Source of the DNA: Rhodospirillaceae bacterium
GTDB taxonomy: Bacteria; Pseudomonadota; Alphaproteobacteria; UBA11136
NCBI GenBank assembly: GCA_018663165.1
Contig: JABJES010000093.1
Span: forward strand, 1-20,117
Length of the DNA stretch: 20,117 nucleotides
Direction of reading: 5' to 3'
Made by a program: the position numbers and the translations under genes. Positions 7,088 through 14,345 of the stretch are shown piece by piece (positions within the stretch are counted from its first letter, which is position 1; the number at the start of each line of letters is the position of its first letter). Under the pieces are notes generated by a model that saw only the letters and a program-made list of their open reading frames with translations, was not told where the DNA came from and did not search any database.

Positions 7088-7927
7088 ATGCAGCGCCGTT
7101 TTATTTTTTCCTTCATTTTTCTTTTCGTCATGGGAATGGTGACATTTCTTGTTCCCGGTAAACCTGTGGCTGGTGAAGTGGTCGCCGGTGTAGAGGCGGA
7201 TTTAGTCCCATACCGGGCGGTTTACAGGCTTGCCCTCGACCGCGCCGATTTTCAAAGCGGAATCACTGGCGCCGAGGGGGAAATGGTCATCGAGTGGCCG
7301 AAAGAATGTGACGGATGGAGTTCGTCCCAGAGCCTTACTATGGGGCTGAACCAGTCTTCAGGCGAGTATATCGAGGCTGAAACCCGGTATGCGAGTTGGG
7401 AATCGCGAGACGGGGTGACCATGCGATTTAATATCCGCAATTCCCACAATGGTGCCCTTTCCGAGCACTATAGCGGCGTCGCGAAGCTCAAAACCCCAAA
7501 TGGCGGGGGCGTCGCTGAATATACGGTTCCTGAGGGATTGTCGATTGAATTGCCCGAGGGGACGATTTTTCCGACCCGCCATCTGCTTGAGATGATTTCA
7601 TCGGCAAAGCGTGGAGAACGTATTCTCTCCCGGATCGTCTTTGATGGCGCGACTGAGGAAGGCATGTTTGAAATCAATGCCGTGATCGGCTCAGCGACTA
7701 AGGTCAAGGAACAGAACATCCGGCTTGATCCCTCACTTAATCTCTCTTATTGGCCTGTTCGGCTGGCTTTTTTCAATTTTGATTTAGCGCAAGATTTACC
7801 CGAATACGAAACATCCATTCATCTTGTCGCCAATGGTGTGTCGCGAGAGCTGGTTCTTGATTTCGGCGATTTTGTCATTCGCGCCGTTTTAGATAAATTC
7901 GAGCTTCTGGAAAAACGGAGCTGCTAG
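7088..7927 (+). CDS. eipB: EipB-like periplasmic cell envelope protein (DUF1849)
   Basis: A 279-residue exported protein with an N-terminal hydrophobic signal (about 4-28). The body resembles the EipB/DUF1849 family: an early YRAVYRLAL strand, the ECDGW motif, and later LPEGTIFPTRHLLEMI. EipB of Brucella is a periplasmic spiral beta-barrel protein needed for envelope integrity, with a disulfide between a cysteine near residue 70 and one near the end. Here the only two cysteines, Cys74 and the terminal Cys279, fit that pattern. ATG 7082 and 7088 are both in frame; AAGGA at 7078-7082 lies at the right distance only for 7088. It is preceded by a 12-bp tandem repeat and is convergent with mak, 42 bp away. 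Confidence 0.8.
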   Translation: MQRRFIFSFIFLFVMGMVTFLVPGKPVAGEVVAGVEADLVPYRAVYRLALDRADFQSGITGAEGEMVIEWPKECDGWSSSQSLTMGLNQSSGEYIEAETRYASWESRDGVTMRFNIRNSHNGALSEHYSGVAKLKTPNGGGVAEYTVPEGLSIELPEGTIFPTRHLLEMISSAKRGERILSRIVFDGATEEGMFEINAVIGSATKVKEQNIRLDPSLNLSYWPVRLAFFNFDLAQDLPEYETSIHLVANGVSRELVLDFGDFVIRAVLDKFELLEKRSC

Positions 7928-7969
7928 AGTTAGAGGCACATCTCATGGCCTTCTGGCTTTAAAGGGTCC

Positions 7970-8863
7970 TCACCAAAGCCAGGCCGCGCCCCGCACACCG
8001 CTTGAATCGCCATGCATTGGCGCTACCAGACGAGTCTCAACCTGGTCGGAAAAGACGTATTCACCCCATAGCTTCGGCACGTTTTGGTAAAGTCTGCCGA
8101 TATTCGATAATCCGCCGCCGATGACGATGCAGTCCGGATCGAGAATATTGATCAAGGCAGCCAGGGCACGGGCCAGTCTGTTTTCATAGCGCATCAGGGT
8201 TTGATTGGCTTCGTCGTTGCCATTTTCAGCTCTATCAACGATTTCCGGAGCTTTCAGCTTTTCTCCGCTGATCTCGAAATGGTCACGTTCCAGCCCAGGG
8301 CCGGAGAGAAAGGTTTCAAGGCATCCGCTTTGGCTGCAATAGCATGATGGGCCGGGTCTCTCATCGTCTTGGGGCCAGGGCAGGGGATTATGCCCCCATT
8401 CGCCGGCAATGGCGTTGGGGCCGGTGACGATTTTTTGGTCGATTACAATTCCTCCGCCGACACCGGTCCCAAGGATTGCTCCAAAGACGACCTGATGGCC
8501 CTTTGCAGCACCGTCCGTGGCCTCAGAGAGGGCAAAGCAATTGGCATCATTGGCAAGCCTGACCGGACGTCCTAAAGCCGCTTCAAGGTCTTTGTCCAGC
8601 GGTTGGCCGATCAGGCAGACAGAATTAGCATTTTTTACCAGACCATTTTTTTTCGACAGGGTGCCGGGGATGCCGACGCCAACCCGTGCGGCGGTTTTTC
8701 CGGTTTCCCGTTCTGCCGTTTCGACGAAGGCGGCAACAGCCTTTACCGTCGCCTCGTAATCCCCGGAGGGAGTCCCTATACGTTCACGGAAAAGTGTTTT
8801 TCCATTATTATTCAAGGCGATACATTCAATCTTGCTGCCACCAAGATCTATTCCGATGCGCAA
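7970..8863 (-). CDS. mak: ROK-family fructokinase (Mak-like)
   Basis: A 297-residue sugar kinase of the ROK family that phosphorylates a hexose, most likely fructose, with ATP. It strongly resembles E. coli Mak over its whole length as I recall that sequence. Visible features are the phosphate-binding DLGGSK at 6-11, the catalytic base Asp106 in NDAN, GTGVGGG at 132-138, Glu155 and His158 in GEWGH, and the zinc ligands Cys174, Cys176 and Cys181 in the ROK signature. It ends with SSGVRGAAWLW as in Mak. I place the start at TTG 8863 because AGGAGG sits 7 bases upstream and Mak begins MRIGIDLGG; ATG 8884 would put that ribosome binding site inside the gene. It stands alone, divergent from divK. 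Confidence 0.9.
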   Translation of the reverse strand: MRIGIDLGGSKIECIALNNNGKTLFRERIGTPSGDYEATVKAVAAFVETAERETGKTAARVGVGIPGTLSKKNGLVKNANSVCLIGQPLDKDLEAALGRPVRLANDANCFALSEATDGAAKGHQVVFGAILGTGVGGGIVIDQKIVTGPNAIAGEWGHNPLPWPQDDERPGPSCYCSQSGCLETFLSGPGLERDHFEISGEKLKAPEIVDRAENGNDEANQTLMRYENRLARALAALINILDPDCIVIGGGLSNIGRLYQNVPKLWGEYVFSDQVETRLVAPMHGDSSGVRGAAWLW

Positions 8864-8870
8864 AGCTTTT

Positions 8871-8876
8871 CCTCCT
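8871..8876 (-). promoter_or_regulatory. mak ribosome binding site
   Basis: A consensus AGGAGG on the minus strand, 7 bases before TTG 8863. It decides for the TTG start over the upstream in-frame ATG at 8884. Confidence 0.7.
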
Positions 8877-8903
8877 GTCTTCACTGTTCCCTCTGTTTCT
8901 TTT

Positions 8904-8931
8904 ATTTTATATTTTCATTCTTCATCGTCAA
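8904..8931 (-). promoter_or_regulatory. possible sigma-70 promoter of mak
   Basis: Read on the minus strand, TTGACG (8931-8926) is followed after 16 bases by TAAAAT (8909-8904), about 40 bases before the TTG start. The surrounding 8880-9000 region is A/T-rich, so a chance -10 match is easy. The rest of the 247-bp mak/divK spacer must hold the divK promoter, for which I see no clear boxes. Confidence 0.35.
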
Positions 8932-9110
8932 TTTTCTTATTCTATTACAAATGGTTAGCCTTTATATGTGTTTAAAAACAATTATTCTTCTTATAAAAGA
9001 ATCCATCCCATTGTGATCCATGTCATAGTCTGAAGAGAGTGAAGCCATATATTTTTTATGGATAAACGGTTAAGTAAAAAAACCTGGTAATTTATTTAAA
9101 AGGGGTGGGG

Positions 9111-9476
9111 GTGTCGAAAACCATTCTTATAGTTGAGGATAATGACCTGAACATGAAGCTGTTCAGTGATTTGTTGGAGGCCCATGGTTATAGTACCCTC
9201 AAGACCAAAGATGGTATTGAGGCGCTTGAACTGGCCCGCACTCATAAGCCCGATCTGATCATCATGGATATTCAGCTTCCCGAGGTATCGGGGCTTGAGG
9301 TTACCAGATGGATCCGGGAGGATGAGACCATTTCCGACATTCCGATTATCGCCGTTACGGCCTTTGCCATGAAGGGTGATGAGGAAAAGATTCTCCAGAG
9401 TGGCTGCGAGGCTTATGTTTCAAAACCGATCTCGGTAACAGAATTCCTCAGCACTGTTGGAAAATTCTTAGTATAA
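9111..9476 (+). CDS. divK: DivK, single-domain response regulator
   Basis: A 121-residue stand-alone receiver domain. DivK is phosphorylated and dephosphorylated by PleC/DivJ-type kinases and controls the CckA-CtrA relay and cell polarity in alphaproteobacteria. All receiver residues are present: Glu9-Asp10, phosphoacceptor Asp53 in IIMDIQLPE, Thr83 and Lys105 in SKPIS. The N-terminal SKTILIVEDNDLNMKLF is typical of DivK. GTG 9105 and GTG 9111 are in frame; 9111 fits the family start and leaves AGGGG (9101-9105) as a usable ribosome binding site. pleD begins 38 bp after its stop, the usual alphaproteobacterial pairing, and the two are probably one operon. Confidence 0.93.
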   Translation: MSKTILIVEDNDLNMKLFSDLLEAHGYSTLKTKDGIEALELARTHKPDLIIMDIQLPEVSGLEVTRWIREDETISDIPIIAVTAFAMKGDEEKILQSGCEAYVSKPISVTEFLSTVGKFLV

Positions 9477-9514
9477 TTCAATTTTATTGCTCTCCTTTTC
9501 ACGGCGTTTGAACC

Positions 9515-10939
9515 ATGTCTGCACGTATTCTGGTCGTCGATGATCTGTTGCCCAACGTTAAGCTTCTCGAAGCTAAGCTGACGAACGAGTATTTCAATGT
9601 CATTACGGCGTTTAATGGCCAGGAGGCATTGGAAGCGGCGTTAAACCAATCTCCTGATATCATTCTCCTTGATATCATGATGCCCGGCATGGATGGCTAT
9701 GAGGTCTGCTCAAGGTTGAAAAGCGACCAGAAAACGGCGCATATACCTGTCGTGATGGTTACTGCCCTTAACGAGGTGAGCGACCGGGTGCGGGGACTTG
9801 AGGTTGGTGCCGACGATTTTCTGACCAAACCGGTGAACGATGTTGCCCTGATTGCCCGGGTCAAATCACTGATCAGACTTAAGATGACGATGGATGAATG
9901 GCTGCGCAGGGAAGAAACCTGTGACCAGTTCGGCGTCATGGACGCCGATATGCATTTTCTCGAAATGGATATTTCGAATGCTTCGATTTTGACGATCGAC
10001 AAGCGCGATGTCGTCAGTATGAAGATCAAAGAGATTCTTTCCTGTGATACCGACCGTACCCTGCCGGCCAACACCCATGAAGAAGCTCTGGCCGTCGCGT
10101 GCAAGAATAATTTTGACCTTATCATTGTCGGTGATCTTCCTGAAACCGATGGGCGGGATTCCCTGCGTTTGTGCTCTATGTTGCGATCTGAGGAAGCAAC
10201 CCGCCAGGTGCCGATTCTGCTGCTTGTCGATGAAGATGATGTGCAACTACTTGCCAAGGGTTTGGAAATTGGGGTCAACGATTACCTCGTCAAACCGATC
10301 GAACGTAATGAGCTTTTGGCCCGCACACGGACCCAGATCAGGCGTAAACGTTTCCAGGACCGGCTGCGCGAAAATTATGAACGTAGTCTTTCGCTGGCTC
10401 TGACTGACAGTCTTACCGGGCTCTATAACCGGCGTTATGCTAATGCCCATATCGGCACAACTCTTGATCGCTCACAAAAGGACGGTCGTCCGATCGCCCT
10501 CTTGATGATTGATATCGATCACTTTAAGCAGGTTAATGATAATTACGGCCATGCTGCGGGCGATGAGGTGCTTCAGGAACTTTCCCGCCGGATCATACAT
10601 TGCGTCAGAAGTTTCGATATGGTGGCACGCCTTGGCGGCGAGGAATTTATCGTCGTTCTTCCAGATGCACCGTCCCAGATCGTTCTTTCGGTTGCCGAGC
10701 GCTTGCGCAGTGCCATGGCCGACGAGCCTTTCAAGATTTCAGATGCGACGACCAGCGAACTCAGCATCACCATAAGCATCGGTGCGGCGATGGCTAATCT
10801 TGGTGATGAAACACCGGAAAGCCTGCTCAAAAGAGCCGATGAATCCCTCTATCGGGCAAAGGATTCGGGGCGAAATATTGTGGTTTCGGATCTCGACAGA
10901 AATTTCAAAGCCGGTCCCGGAGATTCAGCCTGGCTTTAG
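9515..10939 (+). CDS. pleD: PleD, diguanylate cyclase response regulator
   Basis: A 474-residue protein with REC-REC-GGDEF architecture that makes cyclic-di-GMP when phosphorylated. REC1 (about 1-125) is complete: Asp9-Asp10, Asp53, Thr83, Lys105. REC2 (about 155-275) is degenerate around the phosphoacceptor (VGDLPETDG at 205-213), as expected for the adaptor domain in PleD, but keeps a Lys in YLVKPI. The GGDEF domain (about 295-460) has the active-site variant GGEEF at 374-378 and an inhibitory-site RxxD, RSFD, at 365-368 five residues before it, so both catalysis and product inhibition are predicted. ATG 9515 has no strong ribosome binding site. Co-transcription with divK is likely. Confidence 0.95.
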   Translation: MSARILVVDDLLPNVKLLEAKLTNEYFNVITAFNGQEALEAALNQSPDIILLDIMMPGMDGYEVCSRLKSDQKTAHIPVVMVTALNEVSDRVRGLEVGADDFLTKPVNDVALIARVKSLIRLKMTMDEWLRREETCDQFGVMDADMHFLEMDISNASILTIDKRDVVSMKIKEILSCDTDRTLPANTHEEALAVACKNNFDLIIVGDLPETDGRDSLRLCSMLRSEEATRQVPILLLVDEDDVQLLAKGLEIGVNDYLVKPIERNELLARTRTQIRRKRFQDRLRENYERSLSLALTDSLTGLYNRRYANAHIGTTLDRSQKDGRPIALLMIDIDHFKQVNDNYGHAAGDEVLQELSRRIIHCVRSFDMVARLGGEEFIVVLPDAPSQIVLSVAERLRSAMADEPFKISDATTSELSITISIGAAMANLGDETPESLLKRADESLYRAKDSGRNIVVSDLDRNFKAGPGDSAWL

Positions 10940-10964
10940 AGCATATCTAACCCAGGCGCGATGA

Positions 10965-10979
10965 CGCCACCGGGTGGCG
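10965..10979. terminator. palindrome between convergent pleD and rpmG
   Basis: CGCCACC and GGTGGCG flank a single G, a perfect GC-rich dyad 26 bp after the pleD stop and in the only gap between these convergent genes. It could fold in RNA from either strand and act as a terminator or a 3' stabiliser. There is no T-run on either side, so intrinsic termination is doubtful. Confidence 0.35.
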
Positions 10980-11040
10980 GCCGTATTCTCAGTTAACGAA
11001 TTTTAAGAAATGGTTCCCGCTTTGGGCGGAAGGCCGGACG

Positions 11041-11208
11041 CTATTTGATTTTCGATTCTTTGAAAATCACGTGCTTACGGACGCGCGGGTCATACTTCCG
11101 GAATTCAAGCTTTTCCGTAAGTTGGCGGGGATTGCGCTTGGCCACGTAGAAATATCCCGTGTCGGCTGTGCTGACAAGTTTGACAAGAATAGTGCTGGAC
11201 TTGGCCAT
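11041..11208 (-). CDS. rpmG: 50S ribosomal protein L33
   Basis: A 55-residue protein, MAKSSTILVK at the start, then TGYFYVAKRNPR and YDPRVRKHVIFKESKIK at the end, matching the whole length of bacterial L33. It has no cysteine, so it is the zinc-independent form. L33 sits near the E site of the large ribosomal subunit. ATG 11208 is the only sensible start; a weak GGA lies upstream. A good promoter-like sequence is found at 11270-11297, so it is probably transcribed separately from the protease gene upstream. It is convergent with pleD. Confidence 0.95.
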   Translation of the reverse strand: MAKSSTILVKLVSTADTGYFYVAKRNPRQLTEKLEFRKYDPRVRKHVIFKESKIK

Positions 11209-11269
11209 TGAGTTGATTCCGCTATATCTGGAGGCAGTCGTTATTGGTGAGCTTGATTAAGTTGGGCAG

Positions 11270-11297
11270 AACATAGCCATCCCAAAGAGACTGTCAA
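11270..11297 (-). promoter_or_regulatory. likely sigma-70 promoter of rpmG
   Basis: On the minus strand, TTGACA (11297-11292) and TATGTT (11275-11270) are 16 bases apart, a near-consensus pair about 60 bases upstream of the rpmG start. It is the best promoter match in the window. A short CCCG/CGGG hairpin lies just upstream of the -35 box. Confidence 0.55.
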
Positions 11298-11352
11298 GCC
11301 CGAAGCGGGGATATTAAGGGTGATTGCCAGGAAAAAGTGAGGTGTAAGTTCG

Positions 11353-12948
11353 TTAATTCTTCTTGGCGACGGCCGGAAAAGAGAGGCTTTTGGCGGTCTG
11401 ATATAGCCCGTTTTCGCGGAGAATCTTTTTTGCTACGTCGATATCCCGTTCGTTTGTCTTGCGTTGCGCCGGGCAGACGGATCGAAGTCGCTCAATTACT
11501 GCTTTATCGGGCACCCGTTTTGAGCGCCAGTTCTCGGTAACCGCCTGGGTCAGGGTAATCGTCGTCTTGATCTGTTCGACGCTAATCTCGTTGGAAGCAT
11601 CAACGTCTATCTTGTCCTCGTTTGTGCAGACTGTCGGCATAACGCCCAGGCCCTGAAGGGTATAACCAGACGGTGCGTGAAAGCGGGACCAGGTCAGGGT
11701 AAGTTCGCTGCTATTGGGAAGGGTAATAACGTTTTGCACCGTTCCTTTACCGTATGAATTAGTGCCGACGATAACCGCGCGCCCTTGATCCTGAAGCGCT
11801 GCGGCGACAATTTCAGAGGCGGAAGCCGAATTACCGTTGATCAGAACGACAATGGGCAGGCCATTGATAATATCCTCGTCATCGGCTTCGAAACTCTGAT
11901 TACTGTCAGGATGGCGGCCATTGGTGGAAACGATCAGGCCGTTTTCGAGGAAAAGATTGGCGATATCCACAGCCTGATCAAGGAGGCCGCCGGGGTTTGA
12001 CCGCAAATCCAGTATCAGACCGGTGATTTCCCCGTCATCAATGCGAGGCAGTAGTTTTTCGATTCTTTCTTCGACACCACTGGCGGTCCGTTTGTTGAAC
12101 GAGGTAATCCGGATATAGGCGATGTCGTCCAGAATTTTAGAGCTAACGGTCACGCCGACGATCAAGGCGCGGCTGAGGCTAATTTCCAGGGGTTCAGGAT
12201 TATCTTCACGGGCAACGGTTATTTCCAGGTGAGAGCCGATTTTCCCGCGCAGGCGATCAACGACCTGATGGATATTCAGCCCAGTGACGGGTTCGCCTTC
12301 AATATGGGTGATCTGGTCATCGGCCAGAAGTCCGCTGCGCTCTGCCGGCGTATTGGGGAGTACCGAGACGATCCGCACATCGTCATCCTCGATCAGAATC
12401 TGGATACCGATGCCACCAAAGCCTTCACGGGATGCCCGGTTGCTACGCGCATCATCGGCGCCAGCGTAACGGGAATAACTGTCCAGATCCTTTAACATCC
12501 CGGAAATAACAGAATCGTAGATATCTTCTGCTTTTGCCTGGCGCAGCTCTGGTGACTTTTCCCGACCGCTCTCAATGACCTGAAGAGTTAAATCCGTCCA
12601 TAATTTCTGATCACCATCCAAAGGGGCGTAATAGGAACCGATAAATTCCCCCTTGCGCGACAGGCTGATATTTTCGCCTTCGTAATTGACGGTTAGTTCC
12701 TGGTCAATTTCCGTCAGATTGCCGAGTCCATGGATGGCTAGATCGCTGACACGTACAGGGTCGATATAACGATCAACGATATAGTCATAGCCGGATGAAA
12801 ACACACGAGAAGCATCATTCGAGCTGTATTCAGGAGATTGCGGAATCCCCTGGACGGTACAGGCTGCCAGCAGAAAGGCGACAAGCGGCGATAAAAGCTT
12901 TTCGCTCAGCCCACCAAAGGGAATTTTATGCCTTGAATGAATGCGCAT
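11353..12948 (-). CDS. S41-family C-terminal processing protease, predicted lipoprotein
   Basis: A 531-residue serine protease of the CtpA/Prc (S41) family that cleaves exported proteins near their C-termini. It has a signal sequence with lipobox LAAC (Cys30), an N-terminal helical region to about 175, a PDZ domain at about 180-250 (GGIGIQI...), and the S41 core. By alignment with Bacillus CtpB the catalytic triad is Ser376 in NGNSASASE, Lys401 in YGKG and Gln405. I chose ATG 12948 because it starts the signal peptide and lies 26 bp after the DUF983 stop. Longer in-frame starts (13002, 13074) overlap that gene and would bury the signal. Most family members have a cleaved signal or a membrane anchor, so lipidation is a little unusual. 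Confidence 0.85.
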   Translation of the reverse strand: MRIHSRHKIPFGGLSEKLLSPLVAFLLAACTVQGIPQSPEYSSNDASRVFSSGYDYIVDRYIDPVRVSDLAIHGLGNLTEIDQELTVNYEGENISLSRKGEFIGSYYAPLDGDQKLWTDLTLQVIESGREKSPELRQAKAEDIYDSVISGMLKDLDSYSRYAGADDARSNRASREGFGGIGIQILIEDDDVRIVSVLPNTPAERSGLLADDQITHIEGEPVTGLNIHQVVDRLRGKIGSHLEITVAREDNPEPLEISLSRALIVGVTVSSKILDDIAYIRITSFNKRTASGVEERIEKLLPRIDDGEITGLILDLRSNPGGLLDQAVDIANLFLENGLIVSTNGRHPDSNQSFEADDEDIINGLPIVVLINGNSASASEIVAAALQDQGRAVIVGTNSYGKGTVQNVITLPNSSELTLTWSRFHAPSGYTLQGLGVMPTVCTNEDKIDVDASNEISVEQIKTTITLTQAVTENWRSKRVPDKAVIERLRSVCPAQRKTNERDIDVAKKILRENGLYQTAKSLSFPAVAKKN

Positions 12949-12974
12949 CAAATACTGATCCAGATCCCGATTCT

Positions 12975-13364
12975 TTAACTGGTTTTCATCTTTAATAGCC
13001 ATTGCAACGCAAGAAGCACGCCTTTGACCCTGGGCAGCAGCAAAAGGGTTAGTATCAGGGTCAGAGGGAGCCATAAGGCTTGCTGTACCCAGACTTCCGG
13101 AGAGGCAAATTTTTCCATCAAAAGCGTGCCGGGCACAACAATATGGCCGACGATAAAGATGGTGAAATAGGCCGGGGCATCATCAGAGCGATAATCAGCC
13201 AAGGGGGACGAACAATCCGTGCAATGGGGCATAATAGTCAGATAGCCAGTGTAAATGCGTCCCTGTCCACAGGCCGGGCAGAGGTGGGAGAGCCCCCTTA
13301 ACAGGGTCTTCATCCGGCTGGGAGGTGGGCTTGTCCCTGGGTCTTGGGACACTTGATAGGGCAT
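12975..13364 (-). CDS. DUF983 membrane protein with zinc-ribbon-like cysteines
   Basis: A 129-residue protein of the DUF983 family, function unknown. The N-terminal part has two CxxC pairs (Cys29/Cys32 in CPAC and Cys48/Cys51 in CTDC) that probably bind zinc, then the family-typical DDAPAYFTIFIVGHIVVPGTL. Two hydrophobic spans at about 65-85 and 93-115 place it in the inner membrane. ATG 13364 is preferred, with GGA 8 bases upstream; an in-frame TTG at 13379 is possible. It is followed 26 bp later by the S41 protease gene and is divergent from the Hpt gene. I recall DUF983 genes beside rnr and topA in other alphaproteobacteria. Confidence 0.85.
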   Translation of the reverse strand: MPYQVSQDPGTSPPPSRMKTLLRGLSHLCPACGQGRIYTGYLTIMPHCTDCSSPLADYRSDDAPAYFTIFIVGHIVVPGTLLMEKFASPEVWVQQALWLPLTLILTLLLLPRVKGVLLALQWLLKMKTS

Positions 13365-13482
13365 AATGATTCCATGCAAGGGTCTAAACGGACTCCCTTC
13401 TTAATGTTCCCGGCGAAAATTCGCTACTTTTTAATAAATTCCCTCGTATAAATGCAGTTGTAAGGGAGAATTATTCTTAATT

Positions 13483-13490
13483 ACCTCCTT
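13483..13490 (+). promoter_or_regulatory. anti-Shine-Dalgarno sequence in Hpt gene leader
   Basis: ACCTCCTT equals the 3' tail of 16S rRNA. If transcribed in the leader it could pair with the gene's own AGGGAG (13545-13550) over six positions, one a G-U pair, or with AAGGG at 13463-13467. Read the other way it is a perfect Shine-Dalgarno sequence with no start codon after it. Confidence 0.3.
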
Positions 13491-13544
13491 GAGCCAATTG
13501 TGGTGCCAGTTTTTCGCCGGTTATTTCTTAAAGCCTTTCCAGAC

Positions 13545-13550
13545 AGGGAG
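13545..13550 (+). promoter_or_regulatory. ribosome binding site of Hpt/pseudo-receiver gene
   Basis: AGGGAG lies 6 bases before GTG 13557 and supports that start over GTG 13500, which has no such site at proper distance. Confidence 0.6.
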
Positions 13551-13556
13551 TTTTTG

Positions 13557-14339
13557 GTGAACGAAACGAGCGATACCTATGAACAAATGCTTGAAACCCT
13601 CAAGTGTGAGTTCATTGACGGAACATTTGATCGTCTGGACAGTCTGGAAAAGTCCCTGGACGGGGTTTTTAGTCAGAGCAACCTGGAAGGTGAGCCTCTG
13701 ACCGATTTTCATCGTGAGATTCATTCTCTCAAGGGCCTGGGCGGCACGTTCGGTTTTCCGTTCATGACCATGGTTGCCCACCGGCTGGAGGATTATCTCG
13801 CCGACATCACTTCGCTGGACAAAGACCAGGCCAAGGATGTTCATCTCTATATTGATGAGATCCGCCATATCGCCGAGGCAGGCAAAGACCCTTCTGAAAA
13901 GAAATGTGCTGAAATCCTGCGCAAGCTCCCGGCTCGGGTCAGCATTGACGCTGGCACCTATGCCAAGCCCACCGATGTCGAGGTGCTGTTGGTGACCTCA
14001 ACCAAAATCCTCGGTCGGGTGGTTGAAAAAGAATTACAGATGCTCGGGTTTCGCACTTTTAATGCTGCAACCTCCATTGATGCCCTTGCCACGGCTTTGC
14101 GTATGCGGCCAGATATGGTCATCGCCTCGGCAACCATGGATGGGGTGAACGGGGTCGATATCTGCCGCGCTCTTCATGCGATGGAGATGACCAGAGAAAT
14201 TCCCTTTATCGTCCTCACCAGCTTTGACAAAGGTCATTCGGTCTTGAAGAATTTGCCCGATGAGGCGGCAATTGTGCGTTCTGGAGATGAGTTTGCCGAG
14301 GATTTTGCTGTTGCTCTTGAGAAGCTGAACCTGGTCTAG
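13557..14339 (+). CDS. Hpt-domain protein with degenerate receiver domain
   Basis: A 260-residue cytosolic signalling protein not identifiable with a named gene. The N-terminal half is a histidine phosphotransfer domain with the motif HSLKG, phospho-acceptor His56, followed by GGTFGF and the AHRLED helix. Residues 141-258 have a receiver-like pattern, but every key residue is changed: the acidic pair is Thr-Ser (VLLVTSTKI), the phosphoacceptor position is Ser191 in IASATMDGVNG, and the conserved Lys is Arg241. Thr221 is kept. So it should pass phosphate through His56 but not accept it on its own receiver. GTG 13557 is chosen from the ribosome binding site. Its coding strand opposes both neighbours, with only 6 bp to the convergent rnr. 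DivK and PleD, 3 kb away, are possible partners by inference. Confidence 0.8.
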   Translation: MNETSDTYEQMLETLKCEFIDGTFDRLDSLEKSLDGVFSQSNLEGEPLTDFHREIHSLKGLGGTFGFPFMTMVAHRLEDYLADITSLDKDQAKDVHLYIDEIRHIAEAGKDPSEKKCAEILRKLPARVSIDAGTYAKPTDVEVLLVTSTKILGRVVEKELQMLGFRTFNAATSIDALATALRMRPDMVIASATMDGVNGVDICRALHAMEMTREIPFIVLTSFDKGHSVLKNLPDEAAIVRSGDEFAEDFAVALEKLNLV

Positions 14340-14345
14340 GCAGGG

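Noticed and set aside
10994..11007. Possible CtrA box (TTAA-N-TTAA) after pleD; similar ones at 5765-5780 and 7064-7079
   Set aside because: Spacers are 6, 5 and 8 bases instead of the 7 required; no exact TTAA-N7-TTAA was found in the spacers I examined.
13500..13556. Upstream GTG start for the Hpt gene
   Set aside because: No ribosome binding site at proper distance, and the extra 19 residues are not part of the Hpt fold; GTG 13557 has AGGGAG 6 bases before it.
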